From assembly GCA_022711465.1 (NCBI GenBank), contig JAKLEZ010000006.1, positions 186,001 to 250,000 of the forward strand: a DNA stretch of 64,000 nt. Reading direction: 5' to 3'. This document shows positions 26,676 to 34,917 of this stretch, piece after piece. A program made the translations under genes and the position numbers. The notes below the pieces were generated by a model that was given only the letters and a program-made list of their open reading frames with translations, was not told the DNA's origin and searched no databases. The first letter of the stretch is position 1, and every line of letters begins with the position of its first letter. Origin of the DNA: Planctomycetota bacterium. GTDB lineage: Bacteria; Planctomycetota; Phycisphaerae; UBA1845; PWPN01.

Positions 26676-26698
26676 CATAAGACGTCTGACATCTTATG
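26676..26698. promoter_or_regulatory. 23-bp palindromic operator for the GntR regulator
   Basis: Arms CATAAGA and TCTTATG surround the core GTCTGAC, with one base (C or A) between each arm and the core. Apart from the centre base and that spacer pair the 23 bases are a perfect palindrome. A GTC-N-GAC core is what FadR-subfamily GntR proteins bind. It lies between the regulator gene and the divergent CtBP-like dehydrogenase gene, overlapping the predicted start of transcription of the latter. Confidence 0.75.
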
Positions 26699-26899
26699 TT
26701 GGCGAACCCCGACCGTCAAGGGTCCGCCCCGCCGCGATGAGGTCGAGGGAGCATTGTACTACCTTAAGATTATGGGATACAACACTCTACGGTAACGATT
26801 CCCGGCACGATCTCGCGGTGGTTTCCGTCGTCTGGACGTCACCCGAGGTGCCTGGCTCTGGACCTGAGACGCGACGACTGGAGAAAGCGACAGAACCTG

Positions 26900-27916
26900 A
26901 TGTTTCAAGTATTGATCACCGACTATCTGGCTCCTCCGCCGACGATTGAGCAGCGGCTGTTGTCGGGTCTGGCCAAGGTGGAGTGCCTCGAAGCCAAAGC
27001 GGCCAAGGAGTTGGCCGGCCGCGCGGACGCTGCTGACGCCCTGATCGTCTTCCATGAAGTCACCCTGCCGCGGGCGATCATCGAGAGGCTGACGCGCTGT
27101 CGCGTGATCGTCCGCTGCGGCACGGGATACGATCAGATCGACCTGTCCGCCGCGGCGGAGCGAGGGGTTCCGGTCTGCAATGTGCCGGACTACGGTGTCG
27201 ATGAGGTTGCGGATCACGCGATTGCCCTGATGCTGGCCTGCAACCGGCGACTTCTGCAGGCCGAGCGTGGGCTTCGTCAGACGCTTGCCCCGTGGAACTA
27301 CCATGCGGTACAGACCATTTTCCGGCTCTCGGGCGCGACACTGGGCATCATCGGGCTGGGGCGGATTGGAACGGCCACGGCCATGCGGGCGAAGGGGCTC
27401 AAGATGCGGGTGGTGGCTTGCGATCCATACCTGCGTTCGGGCCTGGACAAGGCGGTAGGGGTGACGCTGGTGGACCTCAACACCTTGCTGGCCGAGAGCG
27501 ACGTGATCTCGCTACACGTGCCGCTGACCGACGAGACCCGGAACATGATTGACGGCGTAGCTCTGGGCAAGATGAAGCCGCACGCCATTCTGCTGAACAC
27601 GTCCCGAGGGGCGGTCGTGGACACCGGTGCCCTGGCCGCCGCGCTGGAGCAGGGGCGCATCGGAGGCGCGGGCATCGATGTGCTTCCCACCGAGCCTCCC
27701 GACGGGAGTGAGCCTCTGGTCAAGATGTGGCGGCAGGCCTGCGAACGGCCGGTCAATCTGGTGCTGACGCCTCACACCGCATTCTACTCCGAAGCGGGCT
27801 TGGTGGAGATGCGTGAGAAGGCAGCCCAAGAGGTAGCCCGGGTTCTCTCCGGCGAAGCCCCGAGAAACTGTGTCAACGAGCATCTGCTGAAGGCGGGTGT
27901 AGTTGTCGGACGGTGA
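26900..27916 (+). CDS. CtBP-like D-isomer 2-hydroxyacid dehydrogenase
   Basis: A 338-residue NAD-dependent dehydrogenase. GLGRIGTATAMRAKGL (about residue 150) is the nucleotide loop and CDP follows the second strand. The catalytic Arg is in NTSRGAVVD, the Glu in the DVLPTEPP segment and the His in LTPHTAFYS. The overall form (VIVRCGTGYDQIDL, NVPDYGVDEVADHAIALML) is that of the C-terminal-binding-protein subgroup. It reduces 2-keto acids or oxidises 2-hydroxyacids; the true substrate is unknown. It is divergent from the sugar operon and shares the palindromic operator region, so it probably belongs to the same pathway, for example by handling a keto-acid product. No strong ribosome binding site is seen before the ATG. 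Confidence 0.87.
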   Translation: MFQVLITDYLAPPPTIEQRLLSGLAKVECLEAKAAKELAGRADAADALIVFHEVTLPRAIIERLTRCRVIVRCGTGYDQIDLSAAAERGVPVCNVPDYGVDEVADHAIALMLACNRRLLQAERGLRQTLAPWNYHAVQTIFRLSGATLGIIGLGRIGTATAMRAKGLKMRVVACDPYLRSGLDKAVGVTLVDLNTLLAESDVISLHVPLTDETRNMIDGVALGKMKPHAILLNTSRGAVVDTGALAAALEQGRIGGAGIDVLPTEPPDGSEPLVKMWRQACERPVNLVLTPHTAFYSEAGLVEMREKAAQEVARVLSGEAPRNCVNEHLLKAGVVVGR

Positions 27917-28305
27917 GCAGGAATCCACGGTTTCGGTGGTCCGCCGGTCGCGGGTTACTCTCGCCGGCCGGTGGCATGCCCCGCGCGGTTCGCAGGTCGT
28001 TTCGAATCCGATCAGGGCCTACTTCGGTCGCTCGTCCATCGCCATTCCCAGGCACGCAATATCCTGCTTCCGAGGCCGTTATGGCTTGTGGGGATGCCTG
28101 CGGCGGCTCGGCACTGCGGTGCTCTAACGGCGCCGAGTCGGGGATCGAGTTCACCTCAGAACTCGTGGGCCGGGCGGCGAGATTCGCTCAACCCGCGAGT
28201 TCGTAAGTACCGATTCCATATGGGGATGTGTGGACTGCGAGACTTCTGAGACGCCCCGCGGCCGCTGTGGGGGGGTGCTGAGCGGTGGCCGTGGAGGAGG
28301 GTCAG
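27917..28305. other. Intergenic stretch before the DUF1553 gene, nothing clear
   Basis: About 390 bases with no credible gene, promoter or terminator. The segment 27,925-28,015 has tRNA-like words (GGTCGCGGGTT, GTTTCGAATCC) but no cloverleaf can be drawn. A run of seven G residues lies near 28,269-28,275. Confidence 0.4.
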
Positions 28306-29817
28306 ATGGCGGGCGTCAGAACGAACCCATTCGAAAGTCCAGGCGAGCCGGCCCCCGGGAGCCCGATCGACGGGCTGGTTTTTGCCAAGCTTCGACGGTT
28401 GGGGATCAAGCCGGGGCATCTCTGTTCGGACGCCGTCTTTGTCCGCCGGGTTCACCTGGACATGATTGGCACACTTCCCACCGCCCCGGAGGTCGTGGAG
28501 TTCCTGCAGGACCGAGCTTCGGGAAAACGAGCCGCCTTGATCCATCGTTTGTTCTCCCGGGATGAGTTTGCAGACTACTGGGCGATGAAATGGAGCGATC
28601 TGTTACGAGTCAAAGCCGAGTTTCCCATCAACCTGTGGCCGAACGCCGTCCAAGCCTACCACCACTGGATCCGTAGCAGCGTGAAGGAGAACAAGCCGTA
28701 CGACCAGTTTGTTCGTGCGATGCTGACCGCCAGCGGGAGCAATTTTCGCGTACCGGAGGTCAATTTCTATCGTGCCGTCCAGGGTCGCGATCCCAAGGAT
28801 ATCGCTCGGGCGGTGGCCTTGACTTTCCTGGGTACGCGGGCGGAGAACTGGCCGGCGGAGAGGCTGGCGGGCATGGCCGTTTTCTTCTCCCAGATCGGCT
28901 ACAAATCCACGGCCGAATGGAAGGAGGAGATCGTCTTTTGGGATCGCGGCAAGGCCTCCGCCGATCCGCCGAAGGCTGTTTTTCCCGACGGTACCGGCAT
29001 CCGGCTATCGCCGGACCGAGACCCTCGGGCGGTCTTCGCCGACTGGCTGGTCGATCCCAAGAATTCCTGGTTCACGCGTGCCATCGTCAACCGCGTCTGG
29101 TCCTGGCTGCTCGGTCGCGGCATCATCCACGAGCCCGACGATATCCGGCCCGACAATCCCCCTGTGAACCCCGAGTTGCTCACCCTGCTTGAGCGGGAGC
29201 TGGTCTCGGCTCGCCACGACCTCAAGCATCTCTACCGGCTGATTCTGACGTCGAAGACCTATCAGCTGTCCTCCATCCCCAGAACGGACCATCAAGAGGG
29301 TTCCGCCAACTTCTCACACTACCCGCTCCGGCGGCTGGAAGCGGAGGTGCTGATCGACGCCCTGTGCCAGATCACGGGCACGACGGAGAAGTACTCCAGT
29401 CCCATTCCAGAGCCTTTCACCTTCATTCCGGAGGATCAGCGGTCAATCGCCCTGGCCGACGGCAGCATCACCAGCTCCTTTCTGGAGTTGTTCGGCCGGC
29501 CGCCCCGGGACAGCGGCCTGGAAGGGGAACGCAACAACCGGGCGACCGCTGCCCAACGGCTGCACCTCCTCAACTCGAGCCACATTCAGCGCAAGATCGA
29601 GCAGGCGCCGCTGCTTCGCCCCGGGAGCCTGGGCGGCGTTCGGCCGCGCGACATGATCGAGCGAATCTACCTGACCGTGCTCTCGCGTTACCCCACGGAC
29701 GAGGAGCTCGAGACGATCCGGGTGCATTCGCAAACCGGCGGCGCCAAGGGCCGTGAGCCCCTGGTGGATCTGACCTGGGCGCTGGTGAACAGCGCCGAGT
29801 TTTTATATCGGCATTGA
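28306..29817 (+). CDS. DUF1549/DUF1553 (planctomycete PSD1-like) protein
   Basis: About 503 residues. DUF1549 occupies the first half (PIDGLVFAKLRRLGIKP, RRVHLDMIGTLPTAPEV, FADYWAMKWSDLLR) and DUF1553 the second (DPRAVFADWLVDPKNSWFTRAIVNRVWSWLLGRGI is its hallmark, followed by YPLRRLEAEVLIDALCQITG). These proteins are very numerous in Planctomycetota, usually secreted and paired with DUF1501 proteins; their biochemical role is unknown. GGAGGAGGG just before the ATG at 28306 fixes the start. The N-terminus then has no signal peptide and no cytochrome CxxCH motif, whereas relatives normally have a signal peptide. It forms an operon with the next two genes. Confidence 0.87.
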   Translation: MAGVRTNPFESPGEPAPGSPIDGLVFAKLRRLGIKPGHLCSDAVFVRRVHLDMIGTLPTAPEVVEFLQDRASGKRAALIHRLFSRDEFADYWAMKWSDLLRVKAEFPINLWPNAVQAYHHWIRSSVKENKPYDQFVRAMLTASGSNFRVPEVNFYRAVQGRDPKDIARAVALTFLGTRAENWPAERLAGMAVFFSQIGYKSTAEWKEEIVFWDRGKASADPPKAVFPDGTGIRLSPDRDPRAVFADWLVDPKNSWFTRAIVNRVWSWLLGRGIIHEPDDIRPDNPPVNPELLTLLERELVSARHDLKHLYRLILTSKTYQLSSIPRTDHQEGSANFSHYPLRRLEAEVLIDALCQITGTTEKYSSPIPEPFTFIPEDQRSIALADGSITSSFLELFGRPPRDSGLEGERNNRATAAQRLHLLNSSHIQRKIEQAPLLRPGSLGGVRPRDMIERIYLTVLSRYPTDEELETIRVHSQTGGAKGREPLVDLTWALVNSAEFLYRH

Positions 29818-29827
29818 TGAGTACCTG

Positions 29828-31243
29828 ATGGCGGGACCGGATATGACTGCAGAACGAGACCTGACATGCCAGCGGGCCGGCGCGGGCAGGGACGCGGGCG
29901 GAGCCGGCCGGCTCTCCAGACGCGAGGTTGTGTGCCGGGGTCTGTGGGGTGCAACAGGCTTGCTGATGGCCAATCGCCTGGGCCTGGCAGGGCCGGCGAG
30001 CCAACCCGCCGGTGCGGGTGCGACCAGGCGGAAGGGCAAGGCCAAGGCGGTCATCCAGATCTGGATGTGGGGCGGACCGGCGCACCTGGACACTTTCGAT
30101 CCCAAGCCGGACGCGGGCAACGACTACTGTGGCCCGCTCACCAAGCCGATCGCCACCAACGTCGACGGCATCATGATCGGAGAACTCCTGCCCCTCCTGG
30201 CCAAGCAGGCCGACAAGTACTCGATCATTCGGAGCATGACCCACGGCCAGAACGGGCACGAGACGGCGGCCTACCTGGTCCAGACCGGGAGGAGCCCGGG
30301 CGACGGCATGGTCTATCCGTCGGTTGGGGCGGTGGTGTCCCTGTTCAAAGGCCATGAGGCCGGGTATCAGGGTTTGATCCCCCCCTACATCGTATTGACT
30401 GAGCTGCAGGGCCGTTTCTCGGAGTGCGGTTTCCTGGGTTCGCGCTGCAAGCCGTTCGCCACGGGCGGTGATCCGGCCCAGAGCCGCTTCGCCGTGGAGG
30501 GCGTTGTTGCCCAGGGCATCTCTGACCAGCGGCAGCGGGACCGTCGAGACCTGCTCCACAAGCTCAACACGTTGGAACACGTCATGGCCGGCGATGCTCA
30601 GCTGCTGGCGTCGGAGCAGTGCGAGAAGCAGGCCTACGATCTCATTCTCGGCGATGCGGGCAAGGTGTTCGATCTCTCTCAGGAGAAGGATGAGCTGAGA
30701 GAGCGCTATGGTCGCAACACCTTCGGGCAGTCTTGCCTGGCGGCCCGGCGTCTGGTCGAGCGTGGCGTGCCTTACGTCACCATCAACTCCAAAGGCTGGG
30801 ACACACACAAGCAGCATTTCCAGACCATGCGGCGCAGGCTGCCGGAAATGGACAAGGCCATGGCGACCCTGCTGCAGGATTTGTCCGAGCGAGGCCTGCT
30901 GGACACAACGATCGTCTGGTGGAGCGGCGAGTTCGGGCGCACGCCGAAGGTTCAGTGGGAACCGCCCTGGAATGGGGGGCGCGGGCATTTCGGTGCCGTG
31001 TTTTCCGCGGTCGTCGCCGGCGGTGGATTCAAGGGAGGCCAGGTGGTCGGCGCGTCGGACGGGAAGGGAGAGAAGGTCGCCACGCGGCCGGTGTATCCTT
31101 GCGACCTCATCGGGAGCCTGTACGAGTTGCTGGGCATTGATCCGGACGGGACCCTGCCACATCCGGAGGGCAAGACTGTTCGCATCACCCCTTCGGCCGC
31201 CGAAGGAGTGAGCATGGGTGGTCGGTTGAAGGAGATCATGTAG
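29828..31243 (+). CDS. DUF1501 protein with twin-arginine-like leader
   Basis: A 471-residue protein. LSRREVVCRGLWGATGLLMANRLGL is a twin-arginine-type leader with an extended N-region, so export in folded form is likely. IQIWMWGGPAHLDTFDPKPDAG, SIIRSMTHGQNGHETAAYL, and VWWSGEFGRTPKVQ with the later GGRGHFG are hallmarks of DUF1501, a family related to the alkaline phosphatase/sulfatase fold. The reaction is unknown. It starts ten bases after the DUF1553 stop and its own stop is three bases before the next start, so the three genes are one operon. This triplet is a standard planctomycete arrangement. Confidence 0.88.
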   Translation: MAGPDMTAERDLTCQRAGAGRDAGGAGRLSRREVVCRGLWGATGLLMANRLGLAGPASQPAGAGATRRKGKAKAVIQIWMWGGPAHLDTFDPKPDAGNDYCGPLTKPIATNVDGIMIGELLPLLAKQADKYSIIRSMTHGQNGHETAAYLVQTGRSPGDGMVYPSVGAVVSLFKGHEAGYQGLIPPYIVLTELQGRFSECGFLGSRCKPFATGGDPAQSRFAVEGVVAQGISDQRQRDRRDLLHKLNTLEHVMAGDAQLLASEQCEKQAYDLILGDAGKVFDLSQEKDELRERYGRNTFGQSCLAARRLVERGVPYVTINSKGWDTHKQHFQTMRRRLPEMDKAMATLLQDLSERGLLDTTIVWWSGEFGRTPKVQWEPPWNGGRGHFGAVFSAVVAGGGFKGGQVVGASDGKGEKVATRPVYPCDLIGSLYELLGIDPDGTLPHPEGKTVRITPSAAEGVSMGGRLKEIM

Positions 31244-31246
31244 CTC

Positions 31247-33592
31247 GTGGAAGCCTCGCTGTACGCATCTCGATCGTCCGCGTTCCTGGCCGTGCTGGTC
31301 GTGCTGTCGATGGGCCCCGTGTCCACGGCCCAGCAGAATCGGCAAGTGGGCCCGCGCATCGGGTACGTCTACCCGGCCGGCGGCAGACAGGGTTCGACCT
31401 TTCAGGTGGTCGTCGGTGGTCAGAATCTGGACGGGGTCAACAGCGTCCATGTCACCGGTGAGGGCGTTGAAGGCGTGGTCATGGAGCACCGCAAGCCGCT
31501 GACACAGCTCCAGTTCAGCCTGCTCCGAGAGAAGCTGAAGGAGCTGATGGACAAGAAGGCTGCGGCTCAGAAGAGCCGATCGGCGACCCGACCCGCGTGG
31601 ACCGACGAGGACGAGAAGGCGGTTGCCGGACTCCGCAAGAAGCTGGCCAACCCGCCGAACAGGCAGGCGAATCCCGCGATTGCCGAAGCTGCTCTGGTCG
31701 AAGTGACGGTTGGGGTCGGGGCCGAGCCGGGCGAGCGCGAGCTCCGCCTGGAGGCACAAGGCGGCCTGACGAATCCGATCGTCTTCTGCGTTGGCCAGCT
31801 GCCCGAGTTCTCCGAGCCGGAAGAGAAGCCGAATCGCGAGCCGCCCGGTGGAAGAACGCCCAAGGCCGGCAATCCGCTCAACCCCCGAAGAGGCCTCAAG
31901 GCCGAGCGCGATGCGCCGGGCTCAACCCTCGAAGAGGAGATGACCGTCACCCTGCCGGCCGTCGTAAACGGCCAGATCATGCCTGGCGATGTGGACCGCT
32001 TCCGGTTCAAGGCCCGCAAGGGGACTCGGCTGGTCGCCGCCGTCGCCGCCCGGGATCTGATCCCCTACCTGGCTGACGGCGTGCCGGGGTGGTTTCAGGC
32101 CACGCTGGCGATCCGCGATGCCGCGGGCAAAGAGTTGGGGTACGAAGACGATTATCGTTTCCATCCCGACCCTGTTCTCCTGTTCCAGGTTCCTCGGGAC
32201 GGCGAGTACGTGGTCGAAATCAAGGATTCCATCTACCGCGGCCGGGAGGACTTCGTCTATCGCATCGCGCTTGGTGAGTTCCCCTTCGTGACCAGTGTCT
32301 TTCCCTTGGGCGGGCGGGAGCACACTCCGATCAGCGCCGAGCTGACCGGCTGGAATCTGCCAGGCGAGAAGAAGACGATGGACGTTGAGGCCCAGGAAGC
32401 CGGGGTGCGTGCACTCTCGGTGAAACGAGGTCCGCTGGTCTCCAACCGCGTGCTCTTCGCCGTGGACACGCTGCCGGAATGCCTGGAGAACGAACCGAAC
32501 GACCGTCCGGACGCGGCCCAGTCCGTCAAGCTGCCGATCATTGTCAATGGACGCATCGATGGCCGCGGAGACCGAGACGTGTTTCGGTTTGAGGGTCGGT
32601 CCGGCCAGGAGGTTGTGGCCGAGGTCTGCGCCCGGCGACTTGGCTCGCCACTGGACGCCATCCTCAGAGTCACCGATGCCGCCGGCAAGCAGTTGGCCGT
32701 CAACGACGATTACGAGGACAAGAGCACGGGCCTGAACACGCACCATGCCGATTCCTGGCTGCGGATCACGCTGCCGGTGGATGGGACTTACGACGTCCAG
32801 CTGGCCGACACGCAGGACAAGGGCGGGCCGGAGCACGCGTACCGTTTGCGTATCAGTGCTCCGCGGCCGGATTTCGAGCTGCGGGCGGTACCGTCGAGCC
32901 TCAATGTTCGCGGAGGTGCCAACGCCGCCCTTACCGTGTATGCTCTCCGCAAGGATGGCTTTTCGGGCGAGATCGAGCTGGTCCTGAAGGATGGGCCGAC
33001 AGGCTTCAAGCTGGGCGGTGGCCGCGTACCCGCGAACCAGGACCAGGTGCGGATCACGTTGACCGTGCCGCCGACGCGACTGGAAGGCCCGGTCCGCCTG
33101 GCTCTGGAGGGTCGTGCGGTGGTGGAGGACCGGAGGCTAGTGCGGCCGGTCGTACCCGCAGAGGATATGATGCAGGCTTTTGCGTATCGACACCTGGTTC
33201 CGGCGAAGGAGTTGTTGCTCACGACATCCGGGCGATGGCTGCGCAGCAACGCGGTGAAGATTCTGAGTGCCATGCCGGTGAAGATCCCGACCGGCGGAAC
33301 GGTTCGGGTCCAGGTTGGTGCCGGCGGCACCGCGTTCCGGGGGAAGGTGCAGCTGGAACTGAGCAATCCGCCCGACGGGATCATGCTCAAGAAGGTGGTG
33401 CCGAACAACACGGGTGTTGAGCTTGTGCTGCAGAGCGACGCCGCCAAGAACAAGCCCGGCTCGAAGGGGAACCTGATCATCACCGCGTTCGCCGACCGGG
33501 AGATCAAGACCGCCAAGGGGGCACAGGCCACCCAACGGCGTGTACCGGTGGGCCTGCTCCCGGCCGTGCCGTACGAGATCGTGGCGAAGTAA
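31247..33592 (+). CDS. Secreted protein with IPT-like and two PPC domains
   Basis: A 781-residue secreted protein starting at a GTG. The leader (FLAVLVVLSMGPVSTAQ) is followed by an IPT/TIG-like beta domain (GYVYPAGGRQGSTFQVVVGG), a Lys/Ala-rich helical insert (about residues 95-135) and two pre-peptidase C-terminal (PPC) beta-sandwich domains. The first PPC begins at NGQIMPGDVDRFRF (about 240), the second at NGRIDGRGDRDVFRF (about 435). The C-terminal third has further beta-rich repeats. No catalytic residues are seen; such proteins probably bind carbohydrate or other surface polymers. It is the third gene of the DUF1553/DUF1501 operon. Confidence 0.83.
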   Translation: MEASLYASRSSAFLAVLVVLSMGPVSTAQQNRQVGPRIGYVYPAGGRQGSTFQVVVGGQNLDGVNSVHVTGEGVEGVVMEHRKPLTQLQFSLLREKLKELMDKKAAAQKSRSATRPAWTDEDEKAVAGLRKKLANPPNRQANPAIAEAALVEVTVGVGAEPGERELRLEAQGGLTNPIVFCVGQLPEFSEPEEKPNREPPGGRTPKAGNPLNPRRGLKAERDAPGSTLEEEMTVTLPAVVNGQIMPGDVDRFRFKARKGTRLVAAVAARDLIPYLADGVPGWFQATLAIRDAAGKELGYEDDYRFHPDPVLLFQVPRDGEYVVEIKDSIYRGREDFVYRIALGEFPFVTSVFPLGGREHTPISAELTGWNLPGEKKTMDVEAQEAGVRALSVKRGPLVSNRVLFAVDTLPECLENEPNDRPDAAQSVKLPIIVNGRIDGRGDRDVFRFEGRSGQEVVAEVCARRLGSPLDAILRVTDAAGKQLAVNDDYEDKSTGLNTHHADSWLRITLPVDGTYDVQLADTQDKGGPEHAYRLRISAPRPDFELRAVPSSLNVRGGANAALTVYALRKDGFSGEIELVLKDGPTGFKLGGGRVPANQDQVRITLTVPPTRLEGPVRLALEGRAVVEDRRLVRPVVPAEDMMQAFAYRHLVPAKELLLTTSGRWLRSNAVKILSAMPVKIPTGGTVRVQVGAGGTAFRGKVQLELSNPPDGIMLKKVVPNNTGVELVLQSDAAKNKPGSKGNLIITAFADREIKTAKGAQATQRRVPVGLLPAVPYEIVAK

Positions 33593-33616
33593 CCGAAGGG
33601 GCTATCGAATCACCTT

Positions 33617-34771
33617 ATGTCATCAACGAGTCCGTCCGTCGAACCGTCCATCCATCGCACCGCATCCAACGGCGTCTTTGTGGTAGCCGCCGCTTCGCCG
33701 AACGGTGACCCGGCCGCGGAGGCGGCGGCAATATATGCACGCATCGGCGACGTTCTCCGGGCATCGCGTCTGGAGATTGTCCAGGAGCGGGTCTTCGGGT
33801 GCCTGGACGTTGAATCGGCGGTCAAGGCCGCCAGGGCGACGGCCCTGCAAGCCCGGGGCATCCGCGATGATGGCCCCCTGAGCTACATCCAGGGTCGACC
33901 GACCTGGGGACGGGGACTGGGCGGCGTCATCGTGCGTGCGGCCGAAGCCGACCGGGTTCACACCCTTCACGACCGAGGTATTCCTTGCGGGCGCGTCTGG
34001 CAGGCCGACGACGGCACATTCGTGATTCTGCAGAGCATGCAGGGGCTGCCGGAGACGCGGGGCGAGGATGGCAGGCCCGCCGAGCAGGCCCGCCGGGCCA
34101 TGGAGCGGGTGGACCGTATTCTGAAAGCCAACGGCCTGAGCTACCGTGACACCGCCAGAACCTGGTTCTACCTCTCCAATATCCTGGCCTGGTACGCCGA
34201 GTTCAATCAGACACGGAGCGCCAAGTATCGTGAGTTCGGCATCTTCCCCGAGCCCGGGGACGAAAGCTGGCGGTTTCCGGCCAGCACGGGCATCCTTGCC
34301 GACTCCACCGGCGGGGCCGCTTGTACCCTCGATGTTCTGGCGGTGGACGGCTCGGGCCCGGCCGCAGTTGAGTTTCTGCGGAACCCGCGGCAGCAGGAGG
34401 CCTTCCGCTACGGTTCGGCCTTCTCGCGCTGCGCCGTCGTCCGCGGTTCCGCCGAGGACCTGGTGGAGATTTCGGGCACGGCGGCGATTGACGAACATGG
34501 CCGAAGCGTCTACCCGGGCGACCTCCGGGCCCAGGTCCGGTGCACGCTGGACAAGATCGCGGCCCTCATCAAGCCGGTAGGAGCGTCGCTCGGGGACATC
34601 TGCGCGGCGACGGTGTTTCTGAAACGCGGCCACGACGCGGAGGCCGCACGCGAGGTCTTGGCCGAACTTGGACTCGAGCGGCTTCCGGCCGTCTGGGTGG
34701 AAGCCGACGTGTGTCGCGAGGAATTGCTGTTCGAGATCGACGCCGAGGCGGTGGTCGATCGGCGGCGATAG
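33617..34771 (+). CDS. Tandem RidA/YjgF-fold protein (chorismatase-like layout)
   Basis: A 384-residue protein without signal peptide. Two RidA-like halves can be seen. The first (about 90-220) ends in RVDRILKANGLSYRDTARTWFYLSN. The second (about 260-375) contains VEISGTAAIDEHGRSVYPGDLRAQVRCTLDKIAALIKPVG and a C-terminal VEADVCREELLFEIDAEAV, whose Arg-Glu pairing resembles the RidA signature. The two-domain length matches the FkbO/Hyg5 chorismatase group, but that activity cannot be claimed from this sequence; a deaminase or structural role is equally possible. It follows the PPC gene by 24 bases and may be read through from it. Translation signals before the ATG are weak. Confidence 0.68.
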   Translation: MSSTSPSVEPSIHRTASNGVFVVAAASPNGDPAAEAAAIYARIGDVLRASRLEIVQERVFGCLDVESAVKAARATALQARGIRDDGPLSYIQGRPTWGRGLGGVIVRAAEADRVHTLHDRGIPCGRVWQADDGTFVILQSMQGLPETRGEDGRPAEQARRAMERVDRILKANGLSYRDTARTWFYLSNILAWYAEFNQTRSAKYREFGIFPEPGDESWRFPASTGILADSTGGAACTLDVLAVDGSGPAAVEFLRNPRQQEAFRYGSAFSRCAVVRGSAEDLVEISGTAAIDEHGRSVYPGDLRAQVRCTLDKIAALIKPVGASLGDICAATVFLKRGHDAEAAREVLAELGLERLPAVWVEADVCREELLFEIDAEAVVDRRR

Positions 34772-34864
34772 AGTCCCCCTCCTCATCCAACCATGAGCGC
34801 ACCCCACGCCTGGCGCAGCCAGAGTGGGGCAGACGGCGGTCTCCACCCGGCTGTCCATCCAAGC

Positions 34865-34870
34865 TATAAT
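34865..34870 (+). promoter_or_regulatory. Putative -10 box before the URO-D family gene
   Basis: A perfect TATAAT hexamer 47 bases upstream of the start codon, in the 146-base gap. The -35 position reads TCCACC, a poor match, so this is only suggestive. Confidence 0.3.
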
Positions 34871-34917
34871 GGTCCCGCTGTTGGATCAGGGCCACAGCCG
34901 CCACAGGAGCCACGACG

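Noticed and set aside
27915..28020. Possible tRNA gene or remnant on the plus strand (words GGTCGCGGGTT and GTTTCGAATCC)
   Set aside because: The T-arm stems do not pair (for example GGTCG opposite CCGAT), no 7-bp acceptor stem is found and the anticodon loop lacks the constant U33. At most a chance resemblance or an old remnant.
28269..28275. Run of seven Gs as a programmed frameshift site ahead of the DUF1553 gene
   Set aside because: No frame upstream of the run encodes a leader or a DUF1549-like start, and a strong ribosome binding site lies just before the ATG at 28306.
29570..31759. A 729-codon open frame on the minus strand opposite the DUF1501 gene
   Set aside because: Same reasoning: shadow of a well-supported plus-strand operon, no leader, motif or ribosome binding site.
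34772..34917. Cobalamin-type riboswitch before the URO-D family gene
   Set aside because: No B12-box-like sequence or conserved stem arrangement can be recognised in the 146 bases.
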